From Ilumatobacteraceae bacterium (lineage in GTDB: Bacteria > Actinomycetota > Acidimicrobiia > Acidimicrobiales > Ilumatobacteraceae), in assembly GCA_025358075.1 (NCBI GenBank), contig JANYKU010000056.1, positions 1 through 57,413 of the forward strand: 57,413 nucleotides of DNA, in the 5' to 3' direction. Of this stretch, positions 1-8,635 are shown piece by piece. Positions within the stretch are counted from its first letter, which is position 1. Every line of letters begins with the position of its first letter. Made by a program: the position numbers and the translations under genes. The notes beneath the pieces are model-generated. The model was not told the DNA's origin, searched no databases, and saw nothing but the letters and a program-made list of their open reading frames with translations.

Positions 1-69
1 CCGGACGATCTGTTGGAGCTGACGACCTTCCTCGTCGTTCAACCTACGAACACGCACACGTTCAGCCAT
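1..69 (-). CDS. IS630-family transposase, N-terminal fragment cut by the window edge
   Basis: Only the first 23 codons are in the window. They begin with ATG and read MAERVRVRRLNDEEGRQL and on. From family knowledge, this matches the start of IS630-type transposases, where a short basic leader precedes the HTH region (usually RVR..., then EG..L..IVRRG). The HTH and DDE catalytic parts lie outside. The fragment faces away from the neighbouring monooxygenase gene, and about 68 nt separate its start from that gene's stop. Both strands of those 68 nt lack any recognisable gene, so they may hold the end of the insertion sequence. The family call rests on a short stretch. Confidence 0.65.
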   Translation of the reverse strand, partial: MAERVRVRRLNDEEGRQLQQIVR

Positions 70-137
70 CCACGAAGTCTGCGCGACCCCGAGCCCCAAG
101 TGGTGGACGCGACCCACCAACCTGTGTGGTCAGAGCA

Positions 138-1601
138 CTAGTCGATCTGCGGCCAGTCGGTGTCTGCGACGAACGCCTTGACGCGTTCGACAGCGGCGCT
201 GCGGTCGTACACGCCGTACAACGCCTGCTTCATCCGTGACGGATCACCGAAGAAGAACAACTCGTAGTGCGACTGGCGTCCGCCGAACGCACTGATCGAC
301 ATGTCCCACGCCAAGCGGAACAAGGCGACCCGTTCGGCTGCAGTTCCCGCCGCGCCTTGCAGGTACTTGTCGATGTCGGCGCCGCGCGGCCCGACAAGGT
401 CGGCCTCCGTCGGGATGGTGATCAGACTGCTCGAGGTCACCAGCTGCATGATCTCGACGAGTCGCTTGTACACACCCGGGAACCAGTTGCGGGCTGCATC
501 CAGCGGCGGGCGCGCCGGCGTCATCACGCCGTACTTGTTCAAGGTTGCGCCGGCCTCGCTGGCGACCTTGAGGCCCTTCAGGATCTCCAGGATCATGATC
601 ACCTCGGCGACCATCTGCTGCACGTGCGGGGCGTCGCCCGAGCCGATCATGTCGATGACCGCTTGGATGACACCGAGGAAGGCCTCCGTCTTGGCGATCT
701 TCAGGTTCACGACCTGATGGGCCATGTGCAGCACCGCGCCGGTCTCGGCATACGCGCGGTTGGCGAGGTCGATATCGTTCATCAACAGCACTCGGTCCCA
801 CGGCACGAGCACATCGTCGAAGTAGACCATCGCGTCCATCTCGTCGAACCGTGAGCCCAACGGATGGTCGCGGTGACTGCGGCCGAGGTCGAGCGGCTCG
901 CGGCATTGGAACGAGAGACCGGGCGTGTTGTTGGGGATTCCGAAGGCGAGCGCATACGGCTTCATCTCGTCATTGATCTTGTTGACCGTCGACGGGAAGA
1001 TCAGGATCTCGTCGCTGATCGGCAACGTGGCCAGCATTCGCGCCCCGCGCACGATGATGCCGTCGGCGGTCTCGCGCACCACGCCGAGGGCGACGAACGG
1101 ATCGCTCAACTCGTATGCCTGTTTGCGCTTGTCGATCTGCGGGTTGGTCAACGCGTGGGTCAGCGCCAAGTCGTTCTCGCGGACGTACTCGAAGTAGTTA
1201 CGGGCGTTGTCGGCGAACTGCGGCCGGCATTGGCCGAAGTATTCGGCTGCCGTCCCGGCGCCCATCAGGTTGACGTTGAGGTAGTCGGGCATTCGGCCCA
1301 TGAAGCCGAGGCAGGCATCGGCCCACACCTTGTGCATTGCCGAACGCCGCTCCAGGTCTTCGCGTGTGCGCGGGACGATGAAGCTCATGCCCACGCGGTC
1401 GCCGGTGGTCGGCGACGGAAACGTCATCGTGTCGACGAGGTCGGGTTGGTGCTGCAAGTCGTAGAGCGCGGCAAGGGAGTGGGCGGCGTTGGCCGTGCGT
1501 GGGTGAGTCGTCGGATCGGCGACGAGCTCGCCTTCGATCCACAGCGCGGGCGGCTGCGTGCGCAACCGGTCGAGGACCTGCCGTCCGGTTCGTGCTCCCA
1601 T
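138..1601 (-). CDS. HpaB-type FADH2-dependent aromatic monooxygenase (4-hydroxyphenylacetate 3-hydroxylase family)
   Basis: The 487-aa product has the length and layout of the HpaB family, the oxygenase component of two-component flavin monooxygenases. These hydroxylate a phenol ortho to its OH using FADH2 from a separate reductase. Recognisable family segments are [13 protein letters not shown], the central ALTNPQIDK and [22 protein letters not shown], and the C-terminal LFRLAWDMS...FGGRQ. The ATG at 1601 is chosen because AGGAG lies 5 nt upstream; an in-frame ATG five codons earlier has no such site. The gene diverges from an IclR gene whose operators fill the intergenic space, so it is probably that regulator's target. 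A paralogue lies at 33190. No flavin reductase gene is visible in the window. The substrate cannot be read from sequence. Confidence 0.88.
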   Translation of the reverse strand: MGARTGRQVLDRLRTQPPALWIEGELVADPTTHPRTANAAHSLAALYDLQHQPDLVDTMTFPSPTTGDRVGMSFIVPRTREDLERRSAMHKVWADACLGFMGRMPDYLNVNLMGAGTAAEYFGQCRPQFADNARNYFEYVRENDLALTHALTNPQIDKRKQAYELSDPFVALGVVRETADGIIVRGARMLATLPISDEILIFPSTVNKINDEMKPYALAFGIPNNTPGLSFQCREPLDLGRSHRDHPLGSRFDEMDAMVYFDDVLVPWDRVLLMNDIDLANRAYAETGAVLHMAHQVVNLKIAKTEAFLGVIQAVIDMIGSGDAPHVQQMVAEVIMILEILKGLKVASEAGATLNKYGVMTPARPPLDAARNWFPGVYKRLVEIMQLVTSSSLITIPTEADLVGPRGADIDKYLQGAAGTAAERVALFRLAWDMSISAFGGRQSHYELFFFGDPSRMKQALYGVYDRSAAVERVKAFVADTDWPQID

Positions 1602-1623
1602 CTGCGCTCCTGTCATCTCGTTT

Positions 1624-1658
1624 GTTCTATAATCGAACATATGGTTCGAAAGTCGAAC
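1624..1658 (+). promoter_or_regulatory. Double IclR-type operator with embedded -10 box
   Basis: Two GTTC-N7-GAAC palindromes lie 20 bp apart centre to centre: GTTCTATAATCGAAC at 1624-1638 and GTTCGAAAGTCGAAC at 1644-1658. The second has perfect 6-nt arms (GTTCGA/TCGAAC). The first contains a consensus -10 hexamer TATAAT (1628-1633), placed 7 nt before the iclR ATG at 1641. The second covers codons 2-6 of iclR. The layout implies that IclR binding covers both the iclR promoter and the divergent hpaB-type promoter. Binding itself is inferred; the symmetry is seen. Confidence 0.7.
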
Positions 1659-2318
1659 GAAACTGTAGCACTGTCGCAAACACTCGATCGTGGCCTGGCC
1701 TGTCTCGAGTTCGTTGCCGCTTCCGATCGTGCCGTGTCGGTCGATGAGACGGCGGGCGCGCTCGCGCTCCACCGCTCGATCGTGTACCGCTTGATGCGCA
1801 CGTTGGAGATGCGCCGTCTGGTCGAGCGCGATGCCGACGGCGACTTCCTCCCCGGTCCGTATCTGGCGGTGCTCAGTCGCTCGGTCAGGCGCACGCTGCG
1901 CGCTGCCGCCGCGCCGGTCGTCGCCAACCTTGCCGAAGACCTGCAGATGACGGCGTTCCTCGTTGTTGCCGATGGCGACGAAGCCGTCACGATCGACAGC
2001 GTCGAGCCGCGGTCGCTCAACGCCCATGTCGCCTATCGGCCGGGTACACGACACCCGATCGACCGCGGCGCGCCCGGTCTGGCGTTGCTCGCGGCCCGCC
2101 CGGCTCAGATCGGCGAACGTCCGGAGGTCTCGCTTGCTCGTGGCCGCGGCTGGGCGCAAAGCGAGGCCGAGGTCATCGCCGGGATGGCCTCGGTCGCCGC
2201 ACCGATCGCCGATCAGGGCGCCGTTGCCGTCCTGTGGTTGGCCGGCGCGCAGGTCTCGGCCGACGCCGTTGGCCGTCAGGTCGCCGCCGCCGCACGGCGC
2301 ATCGAATCCCGCCTGTGA
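1641..2318 (+). CDS. IclR-family transcriptional regulator
   Basis: This 225-aa protein has an N-terminal winged helix-turn-helix (about residues 10-70, with [12 protein letters not shown], a recognition helix near [15 protein letters not shown] and the wing [13 protein letters not shown]). A C-terminal effector-binding domain with typical IclR pieces follows ([25 protein letters not shown] and [14 protein letters not shown]). It is a little shorter than usual (240-260 aa) because the C-terminal domain is compact. The ATG is preceded at 7 nt by TATAAT, so the mRNA is probably leaderless. The start region is itself part of an operator, which predicts autoregulation. The likely target is the divergent HpaB-type monooxygenase; the effector would be an aromatic intermediate (inference). 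Confidence 0.9.
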   Translation: MVRKSNETVALSQTLDRGLACLEFVAASDRAVSVDETAGALALHRSIVYRLMRTLEMRRLVERDADGDFLPGPYLAVLSRSVRRTLRAAAAPVVANLAEDLQMTAFLVVADGDEAVTIDSVEPRSLNAHVAYRPGTRHPIDRGAPGLALLAARPAQIGERPEVSLARGRGWAQSEAEVIAGMASVAAPIADQGAVAVLWLAGAQVSADAVGRQVAAAARRIESRL

Positions 2319-2327
2319 AGTTCCCTG

Positions 2328-2420
2328 TGGAGTGTTTCGCGGCCACCAGGGTGCGTCGAAGCACTCCACACCGGGCGTCTGGAGTGTTTCGCGGCCACCA
2401 GGGCGCGTCGAAGCACTCCA
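2328..2420. repeat. Tandem pair of 41-nt hairpin repeats
   Basis: Two 41-nt units (2328-2368 and 2380-2420) differ at one loop base and are spaced 52 nt apart. Each starts TGGAGTGTTTCG and ends CGAAGCACTCCA, so each can fold into a 12-bp stem with one G-U pair around a 17-nt loop. They fill the space between the convergent iclR and SDR genes. There is no T tract, so they are not classic intrinsic terminators. They may still block read-through in both directions or be a small palindromic repeat family. Confidence 0.8.
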
Positions 2421-2437
2421 CACGCAGTCGAACGGGG

Positions 2438-3238
2438 CTAGTTCACGCCCCAGCCGCCGTCGACTCGGATGAGCTGACCGGTGATGTGCTTCGACTCGTC
2501 GCTGCACAAGAACAGCGCGGCTTGGGCGTGATCGTCGGCCGATAGAGGACCGCCGCCGGAGATCGGCATGCGCACCTTGACGATGTCGAGCGTCTCCGGA
2601 TCCGCGGCCGCCCGAGTAGCCATCGGCGTCAGCGTGAGGGCCGGCAGGATCGCATTGAACCTGATGCCTGCGACCCCGTACTGGCACGCGCCGTTGAGGG
2701 TCAAGGCGTTGATCCCGCCCTTCGCCGCGGCGTAGGCGAGGGTGTTGAAGGCACCCGCCACCGGATTGGTCGCGGCAACCGACGACACGTAAACGACCGA
2801 CCCGCCGCTCGGCTGGTCGAGCATGATCTTGACGGATTCCCGCGAGCTCAAGAAGGCCGTGCTGAGGTTGAGGGCGACCGTCGTGTTCCACGACTGCAGC
2901 GAAGTAGAATGCAACGGCCCGTCGCCGAAGGGGCGGCCACTGCCACCGGCGCACGCCAACAGGGCGTCGAGCCGACCGAAGTGTTGGGCGCACACGGCGA
3001 AGGCCCGTTCAGCGTCGGACTCGTCGGTCAGATCGGCGGCGACCCACTCGAGCTCCGTACTCGGTCCGACGCGATCGGCCAGGGCGAGACAGTCGTCTTC
3101 GCGCAAGGCGACCACGAACAGTCGTGCACCCTCGGCCGCGAAGCGCAACGCAGCAGCTTCGGCGATGCCAGTGGCTCCGGTGATGCCGCAGACCTTGCCG
3201 GCGAGGCGGCCGCTGGACTGAGGCGGTGTGGTGGTCAT
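2438..3238 (-). CDS. SDR-family NAD(P)-dependent oxidoreductase
   Basis: This 266-aa classical short-chain dehydrogenase has the cofactor loop TGATGIA near the N-terminus, ACAGG in place of NNAG, the catalytic YVSSVAA serine region and a YAAAKGG active-site Tyr/Lys pair. It ends in the usual [13 protein letters not shown] segment. The ATG overlaps the stop of the upstream LysR gene by four bases (ATGA), so the two are cotranscribed and coupled. Such enzymes oxidise alcohols or dihydrodiols, or reduce ketones. Substrate unknown. Confidence 0.88.
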   Translation of the reverse strand: MTTTPPQSSGRLAGKVCGITGATGIAEAAALRFAAEGARLFVVALREDDCLALADRVGPSTELEWVAADLTDESDAERAFAVCAQHFGRLDALLACAGGSGRPFGDGPLHSTSLQSWNTTVALNLSTAFLSSRESVKIMLDQPSGGSVVYVSSVAATNPVAGAFNTLAYAAAKGGINALTLNGACQYGVAGIRFNAILPALTLTPMATRAAADPETLDIVKVRMPISGGGPLSADDHAQAALFLCSDESKHITGQLIRVDGGWGVN

Positions 3239-4137
3239 GATTGGTAGGCCTCCATGGCGATCTCCACGAATTGTTTCACCCACTTGGACTGCTCATCGAT
3301 TCGCCACACGAGGTAGAACTCGTCGAAGCGCTCGACGGGCCGCAATGGGAGGATGACGACACCTTCGTGGCTGACGTGCGCGGCCTGCCAGGCGTTGAGC
3401 CAGCCGATCCCGGAGCCGACGGCGACCATGTCGAGCATCCGCTCGACTTGCGTCGCCGGGTGCGTCACCCACGCCGGGTGAACATCGAGCGCTGCGCAAT
3501 AGCCGAGCGTGGAATCGTGATAGGTCGGCGCATCGTCGCGCTCGACGAGCAACACTGGCTGACCTTCGAGGTCGGTTGCATACACGTCGGGCTGGCTCGC
3601 CAGCGGGCTGTTCTGCGGCACGGCGACATGATCGAACGGCACCCGGGCCAACAGTTGCGATGCCAGCCGGTCGGGGTACGGAATTGGCGGGCGCACCAGA
3701 CCGACCGTGAGCCGGCCGTCGCGAAGGTCTTTGAAGATCCGCAACGATGTGATGGCGGACGGGCGAACAGCGATCTGCGGATGAGTTTCGTGAAACCGTT
3801 GGCCGGCAGCGAGCGCGGCGTGCTCGCTGCCGTGGCAGTAGCCGACGGTCAAGGGTTGATCGGTCGATTCCGCCGCCCGGCGCAACGTGTCGGCGAGGTC
3901 GGTGAAACGGTCGATCGCCCGCAATGCCGATCGGGCCTCGTGCAGCAGTCGCGCCCCGGCCGGGGTGAGGTGCACCTGGCGGGTCGAGCGTTCGAACAAC
4001 TGCACGCCGAGTTCGGCCTCGAGCTCGCGGATCCGCTGCGACAAGGGGGGAGTGGTCATGTGCAGACGGGCTGCAGCGCGGCCGAAGTGCTGCTCTTCGG
4101 CGACGGTGACGAAGTAGGTCAGCCGCCGCAGGTCCAT
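3235..4137 (-). CDS. LysR-family transcriptional regulator
   Basis: The 300-aa product has the canonical LysR winged HTH in its first 60 residues (MDLRRLTYFVTVAEEQHFGRA, then LSQRIRELEAELGVQLFERS). A periplasmic-binding-like effector domain follows. A TACGTT box 6 nt upstream of the ATG suggests a leaderless transcript. The gene diverges from an LLM monooxygenase, with a symmetric T-N11-A site between them, and is coupled to the downstream SDR. LysR proteins in such positions usually activate the divergent catabolic gene in response to its substrate; that role is inferred. Confidence 0.93.
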   Translation of the reverse strand: MDLRRLTYFVTVAEEQHFGRAAARLHMTTPPLSQRIRELEAELGVQLFERSTRQVHLTPAGARLLHEARSALRAIDRFTDLADTLRRAAESTDQPLTVGYCHGSEHAALAAGQRFHETHPQIAVRPSAITSLRIFKDLRDGRLTVGLVRPPIPYPDRLASQLLARVPFDHVAVPQNSPLASQPDVYATDLEGQPVLLVERDDAPTYHDSTLGYCAALDVHPAWVTHPATQVERMLDMVAVGSGIGWLNAWQAAHVSHEGVVILPLRPVERFDEFYLVWRIDEQSKWVKQFVEIAMEAYQS

Positions 4138-4162
4138 GTCGAAAACGTAGCATCCAGCCGCC

Positions 4163-4187
4163 GATCATGACCCGTTGAGACATGATC
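4163..4187. promoter_or_regulatory. LysR operator GATCATG-N11-CATGATC
   Basis: A perfect 7-11-7 inverted repeat lies between the divergent lysR (start 4137) and LLM (start 4240) genes. It contains the T-N11-A core known for LysR regulators. A second overlapping perfect repeat, TGAGAC-N9-GTCTCA (4176-4196), may form an adjacent activation site. It is the obvious binding site for the LysR next to it; binding is inferred. Confidence 0.72.
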
Positions 4188-4239
4188 TGTGTCTCAGGGG
4201 GTCGTGGACTTCCGGCGGAGGGGTTGCGACAATCGTCAC

Positions 4240-5442
4240 ATGAAGATGATGTGGTTCCATTTGATGCCCTACCCGAAGTTGCCGGAGGACTTCAATACCA
4301 AGCATCGCAGCGTGTGGGTCGACATCGATCCGTCGATCTTCGATCGTGACGTCATGGCCGAGAGCTACGACACCTACATCGAGCAGCTGGTCTATGCCGA
4401 GGATTGCGGCTTCGACGGGATCTGCGTCAACGAGCACCACAACAACGGATATGGCATGATGCCGTCGCCAAACCTGATCGCCGCGATCCTCGCCAACCGC
4501 ACGTCGCAGGCCGCCATCACGGTGCTCGGAAACTCGGTCGCGCTGTACAACCCGCCGATCCGGGTGGCCGAAGAGTTCGCCATGCTCGACCTGTTCTCGC
4601 GAGGTCGGCTGATCGCCGGCTTCCCGGTTGGCACGGCGATGGACACGACCCATTCGTACGGCATGAACCCGGGCAACCTCCGCCCGCGGTACTACGAGGG
4701 CATCGACCTGATCATGAAGGCGTGGCAGGCGACCGAGCCGTTTGCCTACAACGGCAGGTTCAACCAGCAGCGCTACGTCAACCCTGTGCCGCGCCCGTGG
4801 CAGAAGCCGCACCCGCCGGTGTGGATTCCCGGCGGGGGCTCGGTCGAGACGTGGGACTTCTGCGCCGAGAACGACTTCGTGTACGGAGCGCTGACCTACT
4901 ACGGGTACAAGATGGTGCGCGAGACGGTCAACGGATACTGGCGGCGTGTCGAGGTCCACGGCCGAGACGACAACCCGCACCGGCTCGCCGTCACCCAGTT
5001 CATCGGGGTCGCCGATACCGACGCCGAGGCGTACAAGCTCTACCGCGAGCCCGCCGAGTACTTCTTCAACCGGTCATTGCACGTGTACCCGGGCTTCACC
5101 GACGCCCCTGGCTACGTCACCGAGGCCTCGGTCAGAGCCCGGTACCAATCGCAGGTGCGACAAGTGGCGCGCAACAAGCAGGCCAAGCACGATCTCACGT
5201 GGGAGGAGATGGTCGAGAACGGCTACGTCGTCATCGGCGGTCCCGACACGGTGCGCGAGCAGCTGGAGGAAGCGGCCCGCGAACTGCGCATCGGTCACCT
5301 TTGCGCCATGCTCCAATTCGGCAACATGAGCGACGAGCTGACCCGGTACAACACCAAGCTGTTCGGCGAGAAGGTCGCCCCGGGCCTGCGCTCGATGTTC
5401 TCGGAGTACGCCGATCCGTGGTGGCCGCAGAATGCCCGCTGA
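4240..5442 (+). CDS. LLM-class flavin-dependent monooxygenase (bacterial luciferase family)
   Basis: The 400-aa product has luciferase-family hallmarks: an N-terminal FHLMPYP strand, GFDGICVNEHHNNG, NPPIRVAEEFAMLDLFSRGRL and the FPVGTAMDT flavin-phosphate region. These enzymes use reduced FMN (or F420) to oxidise ketones, sulfonates or heterocycles. The ATG at 4240 fits the family's N-terminus; an upstream in-frame ATG would place translation across the LysR operator. A GACAAT box six bases before the start resembles the -10 of leaderless genes here. It is followed by an alpha/beta hydrolase, the same pairing seen at 16236-18172. One possibility is a Baeyer-Villiger-type oxidation followed by ester hydrolysis. 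Confidence 0.88.
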   Translation: MKMMWFHLMPYPKLPEDFNTKHRSVWVDIDPSIFDRDVMAESYDTYIEQLVYAEDCGFDGICVNEHHNNGYGMMPSPNLIAAILANRTSQAAITVLGNSVALYNPPIRVAEEFAMLDLFSRGRLIAGFPVGTAMDTTHSYGMNPGNLRPRYYEGIDLIMKAWQATEPFAYNGRFNQQRYVNPVPRPWQKPHPPVWIPGGGSVETWDFCAENDFVYGALTYYGYKMVRETVNGYWRRVEVHGRDDNPHRLAVTQFIGVADTDAEAYKLYREPAEYFFNRSLHVYPGFTDAPGYVTEASVRARYQSQVRQVARNKQAKHDLTWEEMVENGYVVIGGPDTVREQLEEAARELRIGHLCAMLQFGNMSDELTRYNTKLFGEKVAPGLRSMFSEYADPWWPQNAR

Positions 5443-5481
5443 GCCGATCGTGCCTCGTGCGGCGTCGAAGAAAGCCGCATC

Positions 5482-6183
5482 ATGACCAACCGCCTCATCT
5501 ACCTGTTCGGCATTGCCGGTCATCCCGAGCTGTCGCCGGCAATGAAGACTGTCGAGCAAGCCGGCTGGGAGGTCATCGTCCCGTCAGTCCCCGGCTTCGA
5601 CGGCGTGCCCGGGTTCCAACCTCGCGACGAGTACCTCGATTGGCTGACCACCTTCTGGGATTCCATCGACGCCACCAGAGCGACTCCGTGCCCGGTGGTC
5701 GGAGCGTCGGTGGGCGGCATGATCGCCGCCGAGCTCGCCGCACTCCGCCCCGAGGCGGTCACCGGCGTGGCCTTGCTGGCCCCGTTCGGCATCGCCGATG
5801 CAGCAGATCCAGGTTTTAACATCTACGGCACTCCATCTGCCGAACGCATGGCGCACCTCTTCGCCAAGGGTGTGCCGGCAGCTTTCGTCAAACGATTCAC
5901 CCACCTCGGAGACGAGGAGGCGCCGGTCGCCACCTATTTGAGCGACGTGGCTGCGGCAAACATCTGGTGGCCGTTCGGCGAGCGCGGTGTCGCCAAGCGA
6001 CTACACCGCATCACTGCACCGCGCCTCACCATGTGGGGCGATCTCGACGAGGTCAACCCAGTGGGCAACGCAGCCAAGTGGGGCGGTGCGCAGATCGTTC
6101 CGGGCGCCGGCCATCTCCTCGAATGGGACGTACCAGATCAGGTCGCAGCAGCCGTCATCGAGTTCGTCAGCTCGCTCGCTTGA
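5482..6183 (+). CDS. Alpha/beta hydrolase
   Basis: This 233-aa protein has the alpha/beta-hydrolase nucleophile elbow GASVGG (Ser76), a PGFDG loop and a C-terminal GAGHLLEW containing the catalytic His. The acid is probably the Asp in MWGDLDEVNP. It starts 39 nt after the LLM monooxygenase and probably shares its transcript, so it may hydrolyse the ester, lactone or ring-opened product. Its 3' end overlaps the convergent hydrolase gene by 17 bp. Confidence 0.85.
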   Translation: MTNRLIYLFGIAGHPELSPAMKTVEQAGWEVIVPSVPGFDGVPGFQPRDEYLDWLTTFWDSIDATRATPCPVVGASVGGMIAAELAALRPEAVTGVALLAPFGIADAADPGFNIYGTPSAERMAHLFAKGVPAAFVKRFTHLGDEEAPVATYLSDVAAANIWWPFGERGVAKRLHRITAPRLTMWGDLDEVNPVGNAAKWGGAQIVPGAGHLLEWDVPDQVAAAVIEFVSSLA

Positions 6184-7009
6184 TGATCTCGCGCAGCGCC
6201 TCCTCGTATCGCTCGCTCGAGCGGAGGTACGAATGAATCCCGTGCGGCGCGCCCTCGACGAGACGGATCTCCACATCGGGGTTGGCGGCGTGCTGCCACG
6301 CCGCGTGCTCGGGGAAGAGGGCGGGGCCCATCTGGGGGTCGGCCCGCAAGATGATCATCGGCTTGGAGATGTTCGCATTGGGGTCGTAGCCACTGAGCGC
6401 GCCTCCATGGATCGCCGGCACCCAGACATCGGGATCCGCCAGCATCATCGCGTCGACGCGGCTCTGCAGCGCCCGATCGCTCATGCTGTCTCCTGCTCTG
6501 CCCCACGGCATCACCGCGTCGGCAACCATCGTCTCGAAGTAGGCGCGGGGTTGTCCGGCCGATTGCGCCGCGCGCATCGCTGCCTCGAGGGCCGGAAAGA
6601 TGGTGGCGAACACACTTTGCTCGAACAGATCCTGGTCGCAGAAGTACAGCGGCGGATCCTCGCAGAGCGCCGACCGTACGAGGTCTGGGCGCGTCGCGGT
6701 GATGTGATGGGTGATCACGCCTCCCAGCGAGTGACCGGCCAGTACGACCGGTTCGCCGATCACTTCCTCGATGAAGGCAACCACGTCGGCCGTGTAGAAC
6801 GGCACCAAATAGGTTTCAGCGGCACGGTCGGAACGACCGTGTCCGCGAAGGTCGATGCGGAACACATCCGCGTCGAGAGCGAGCTGCTCAACGACCTCGT
6901 CGTAGCTCGTGGAAATACCGGACAACCCGTGCAACATCAAGACCTTCGTTGCACGCGGAGAACCGTCGCGTCCCCACTCCAGCCCGGTGTTCTGATGAGT
7001 GAAACGCAT
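6167..7009 (-). CDS. Alpha/beta hydrolase
   Basis: The 280-aa product has the full alpha/beta-hydrolase signature: an HGLSG oxyanion loop, RIDLRGHGRSD, the nucleophile GHSLGG (Ser94) and the late catalytic His in GAPHGIHS. It resembles hydrolases that cleave C-C bonds in meta-cleavage products or esters, but its substrate is not readable. The ATG has GGAGG four bases upstream. It diverges from the ABC-transporter binding-protein gene and converges on the hydrolase at 5482, sharing 17 bp of 3' coding sequence. Confidence 0.87.
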   Translation of the reverse strand: MRFTHQNTGLEWGRDGSPRATKVLMLHGLSGISTSYDEVVEQLALDADVFRIDLRGHGRSDRAAETYLVPFYTADVVAFIEEVIGEPVVLAGHSLGGVITHHITATRPDLVRSALCEDPPLYFCDQDLFEQSVFATIFPALEAAMRAAQSAGQPRAYFETMVADAVMPWGRAGDSMSDRALQSRVDAMMLADPDVWVPAIHGGALSGYDPNANISKPMIILRADPQMGPALFPEHAAWQHAANPDVEIRLVEGAPHGIHSYLRSSERYEEALREIIKRAS

Positions 7010-7136
7010 CCATCCTCCGATAGTTGTTCGTGCAAATGTTATGCAGTATGGTGCCCATCGTCACAGGAGATGTCCGCATTGCAACGGGGCAGCGACGCGT
7101 CACCGTGTGACTCTCACAAACAAACAAGGGGGAATA
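7010..7136. promoter_or_regulatory. Divergent intergenic region upstream of the ABC uptake operon
   Basis: These 127 nt separate a reverse hydrolase gene from the forward substrate-binding lipoprotein. They must contain both promoters. A clear GGAGG serves the hydrolase start and AGGGGGA the lipoprotein start. No convincing palindrome was found. Confidence 0.4.
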
Positions 7137-8591
7137 ATGGCTCGCCGATTCATGGCAGCCGCGGTCATCGGAGCACTGCTCCTAGTTGCCTGCGGTAGCA
7201 GCAGTAAATCCAGCAGTACGTCCGCGGCGACAACCACTGCGGCGGCAGCAGCAACGACAGCTGCTCCCGCGGGTACGTCTGCGCCGGCGGTATCGTCCGC
7301 TGCGGCAACCACGGCTCCGGCCGGTACTCAGGCTCCAGGAACGACTGCCGCGGCTGCGGGTGACGGCCTCGTCGGCGATCACCCCGCTACTGCTGGTACG
7401 GGCTGCGGCCTTGCCAACGGCAAGAAGGCCACGGGTGCTCCGATCAAGCTCGGCAACGTGACGACCTCGGTGCCCGGCATCGACTTCACCACCGGCCCGG
7501 CAATGATGAAGGCGTACTTCGACTGCGTCAACGACAACGGCGGCATCAACGGTCGGCCGGTCCAGATGCTCGAGGAGAACGACAACCTCAAGCCGGAAGA
7601 CGCCGCAGCAGCTGCCCGTAAGTTGATCGAGACCGACAAGGTCGTCGCGATGGTTGGTGGCTTCAGCATCATCGACTGCCCCGTCAACGCCGACTACTAC
7701 AAGCAGAAGGGCTACTACGTGATCGTCGCTGGTGTGCCGGCCGAGTGCTTCAGCTCGCCGAACATGGCCGCCGCGAACATGGGTCCCGGCTACAGCGCCC
7801 TCGGCGCTGCCCAGATCGTGATCGACAAGGGCGCCAAGGGCACCATGGTCACGATGACCGACAAGACGGCGACGTCCGACTACAACAACTCGCTGGCCGG
7901 CCTCTACGCCAAGTCAAAGGGTCTGAAGTGGATCGACATCCAGATCCCGCCGCCAATTGCCGACGCCAACGCTGCAGTGCTCGACGCGGTCTCCAAGGCC
8001 GGAGTCGGTGGCGCCATCGTGCTCAACTACACACCTCCGGAAGGCCTCAAGATCCTCAAGGCCGCCGAAGAGCAGGGCCTGATCGACAAGGTCATCTGGG
8101 GTTCGTCAACGCCGCTCAACGACAACTCCGTCGCCGCGGCGCTCGGCGCCGCCTGGAAGGGCAAGCTCAACGTCAACGCCGAGCTCAGCCTCCTCGACGA
8201 TCCTCGTCCCGAGATGCAGCTGTACCGCGACGTATCCAAGAAGTACAACCCGAGTGCACCGTTGGGCAGCTTCCAGCAGATGGGCTTCATGATCGGGCGC
8301 ATCATCGTCAAGACCCTTCTCGACATGGACCCCACGAAGTTGGATGACCCGGTTGCCGTCAATGCGGCGATCAAGGGGATCAAGAACTTCGACACGCACA
8401 TCGTCTGCAAGCCGTGGTACTTCGGCGGCTTGCCGGGCGGAAACGTGCCGAACAACTACGACAACAACGTCGTTCCTGACGGCACCAGCGTGATGAAGTC
8501 CGACAAGTTGTGCTTCCCGATCGCAGAGGTCGAGCCGATCCTCACCGCCGTCCGCGCTGCAGAGAAGTCGCAGGGTCTCAACACTCCCTGA
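7137..8591 (+). CDS. Branched-chain-type ABC transporter substrate-binding lipoprotein (LivK/HAAT-like)
   Basis: The 484-aa lipoprotein precursor has a basic n-region, a hydrophobic segment and the lipobox LVAC with the lipidated Cys at position 19. A Ser/Thr/Ala-rich linker of about 80 residues follows, then a type I periplasmic-binding fold (Peripla_BP_6: KLGNVTTSVPG, YFDCVNDNGGINGRPVQ, VAMVGG). Several cysteines in the domain (GTGCG, FDC, IDCP, AECF) suggest disulfides. It is the first gene of a complete livKHMGF-like set, so it captures the substrate outside the membrane. In this context that could be an aromatic acid rather than an amino acid (inference). The start has AGGGGGA six bases upstream. 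Confidence 0.9.
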   Translation: MARRFMAAAVIGALLLVACGSSSKSSSTSAATTTAAAAATTAAPAGTSAPAVSSAAATTAPAGTQAPGTTAAAAGDGLVGDHPATAGTGCGLANGKKATGAPIKLGNVTTSVPGIDFTTGPAMMKAYFDCVNDNGGINGRPVQMLEENDNLKPEDAAAAARKLIETDKVVAMVGGFSIIDCPVNADYYKQKGYYVIVAGVPAECFSSPNMAAANMGPGYSALGAAQIVIDKGAKGTMVTMTDKTATSDYNNSLAGLYAKSKGLKWIDIQIPPPIADANAAVLDAVSKAGVGGAIVLNYTPPEGLKILKAAEEQGLIDKVIWGSSTPLNDNSVAAALGAAWKGKLNVNAELSLLDDPRPEMQLYRDVSKKYNPSAPLGSFQQMGFMIGRIIVKTLLDMDPTKLDDPVAVNAAIKGIKNFDTHIVCKPWYFGGLPGGNVPNNYDNNVVPDGTSVMKSDKLCFPIAEVEPILTAVRAAEKSQGLNTP

Positions 8592-8635
8592 TCGGTCACA
8601 TCCGACAGAAGACAGAATAAGGAATCGACCTCGAT

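Noticed and set aside
2328..2420. The tandem hairpins as a CRISPR array
   Set aside because: There are only two units with an 11-nt gap, no spacer-length unique sequence and no cas genes.
138..2993. A 951-codon open frame on the reverse strand running across the HpaB-type gene, the iclR gene (antisense) and the SDR gene
   Set aside because: Only the last 487 codons match a protein family. The rest is antisense to iclR and out of frame with the SDR, as expected from high-GC third-position bias.
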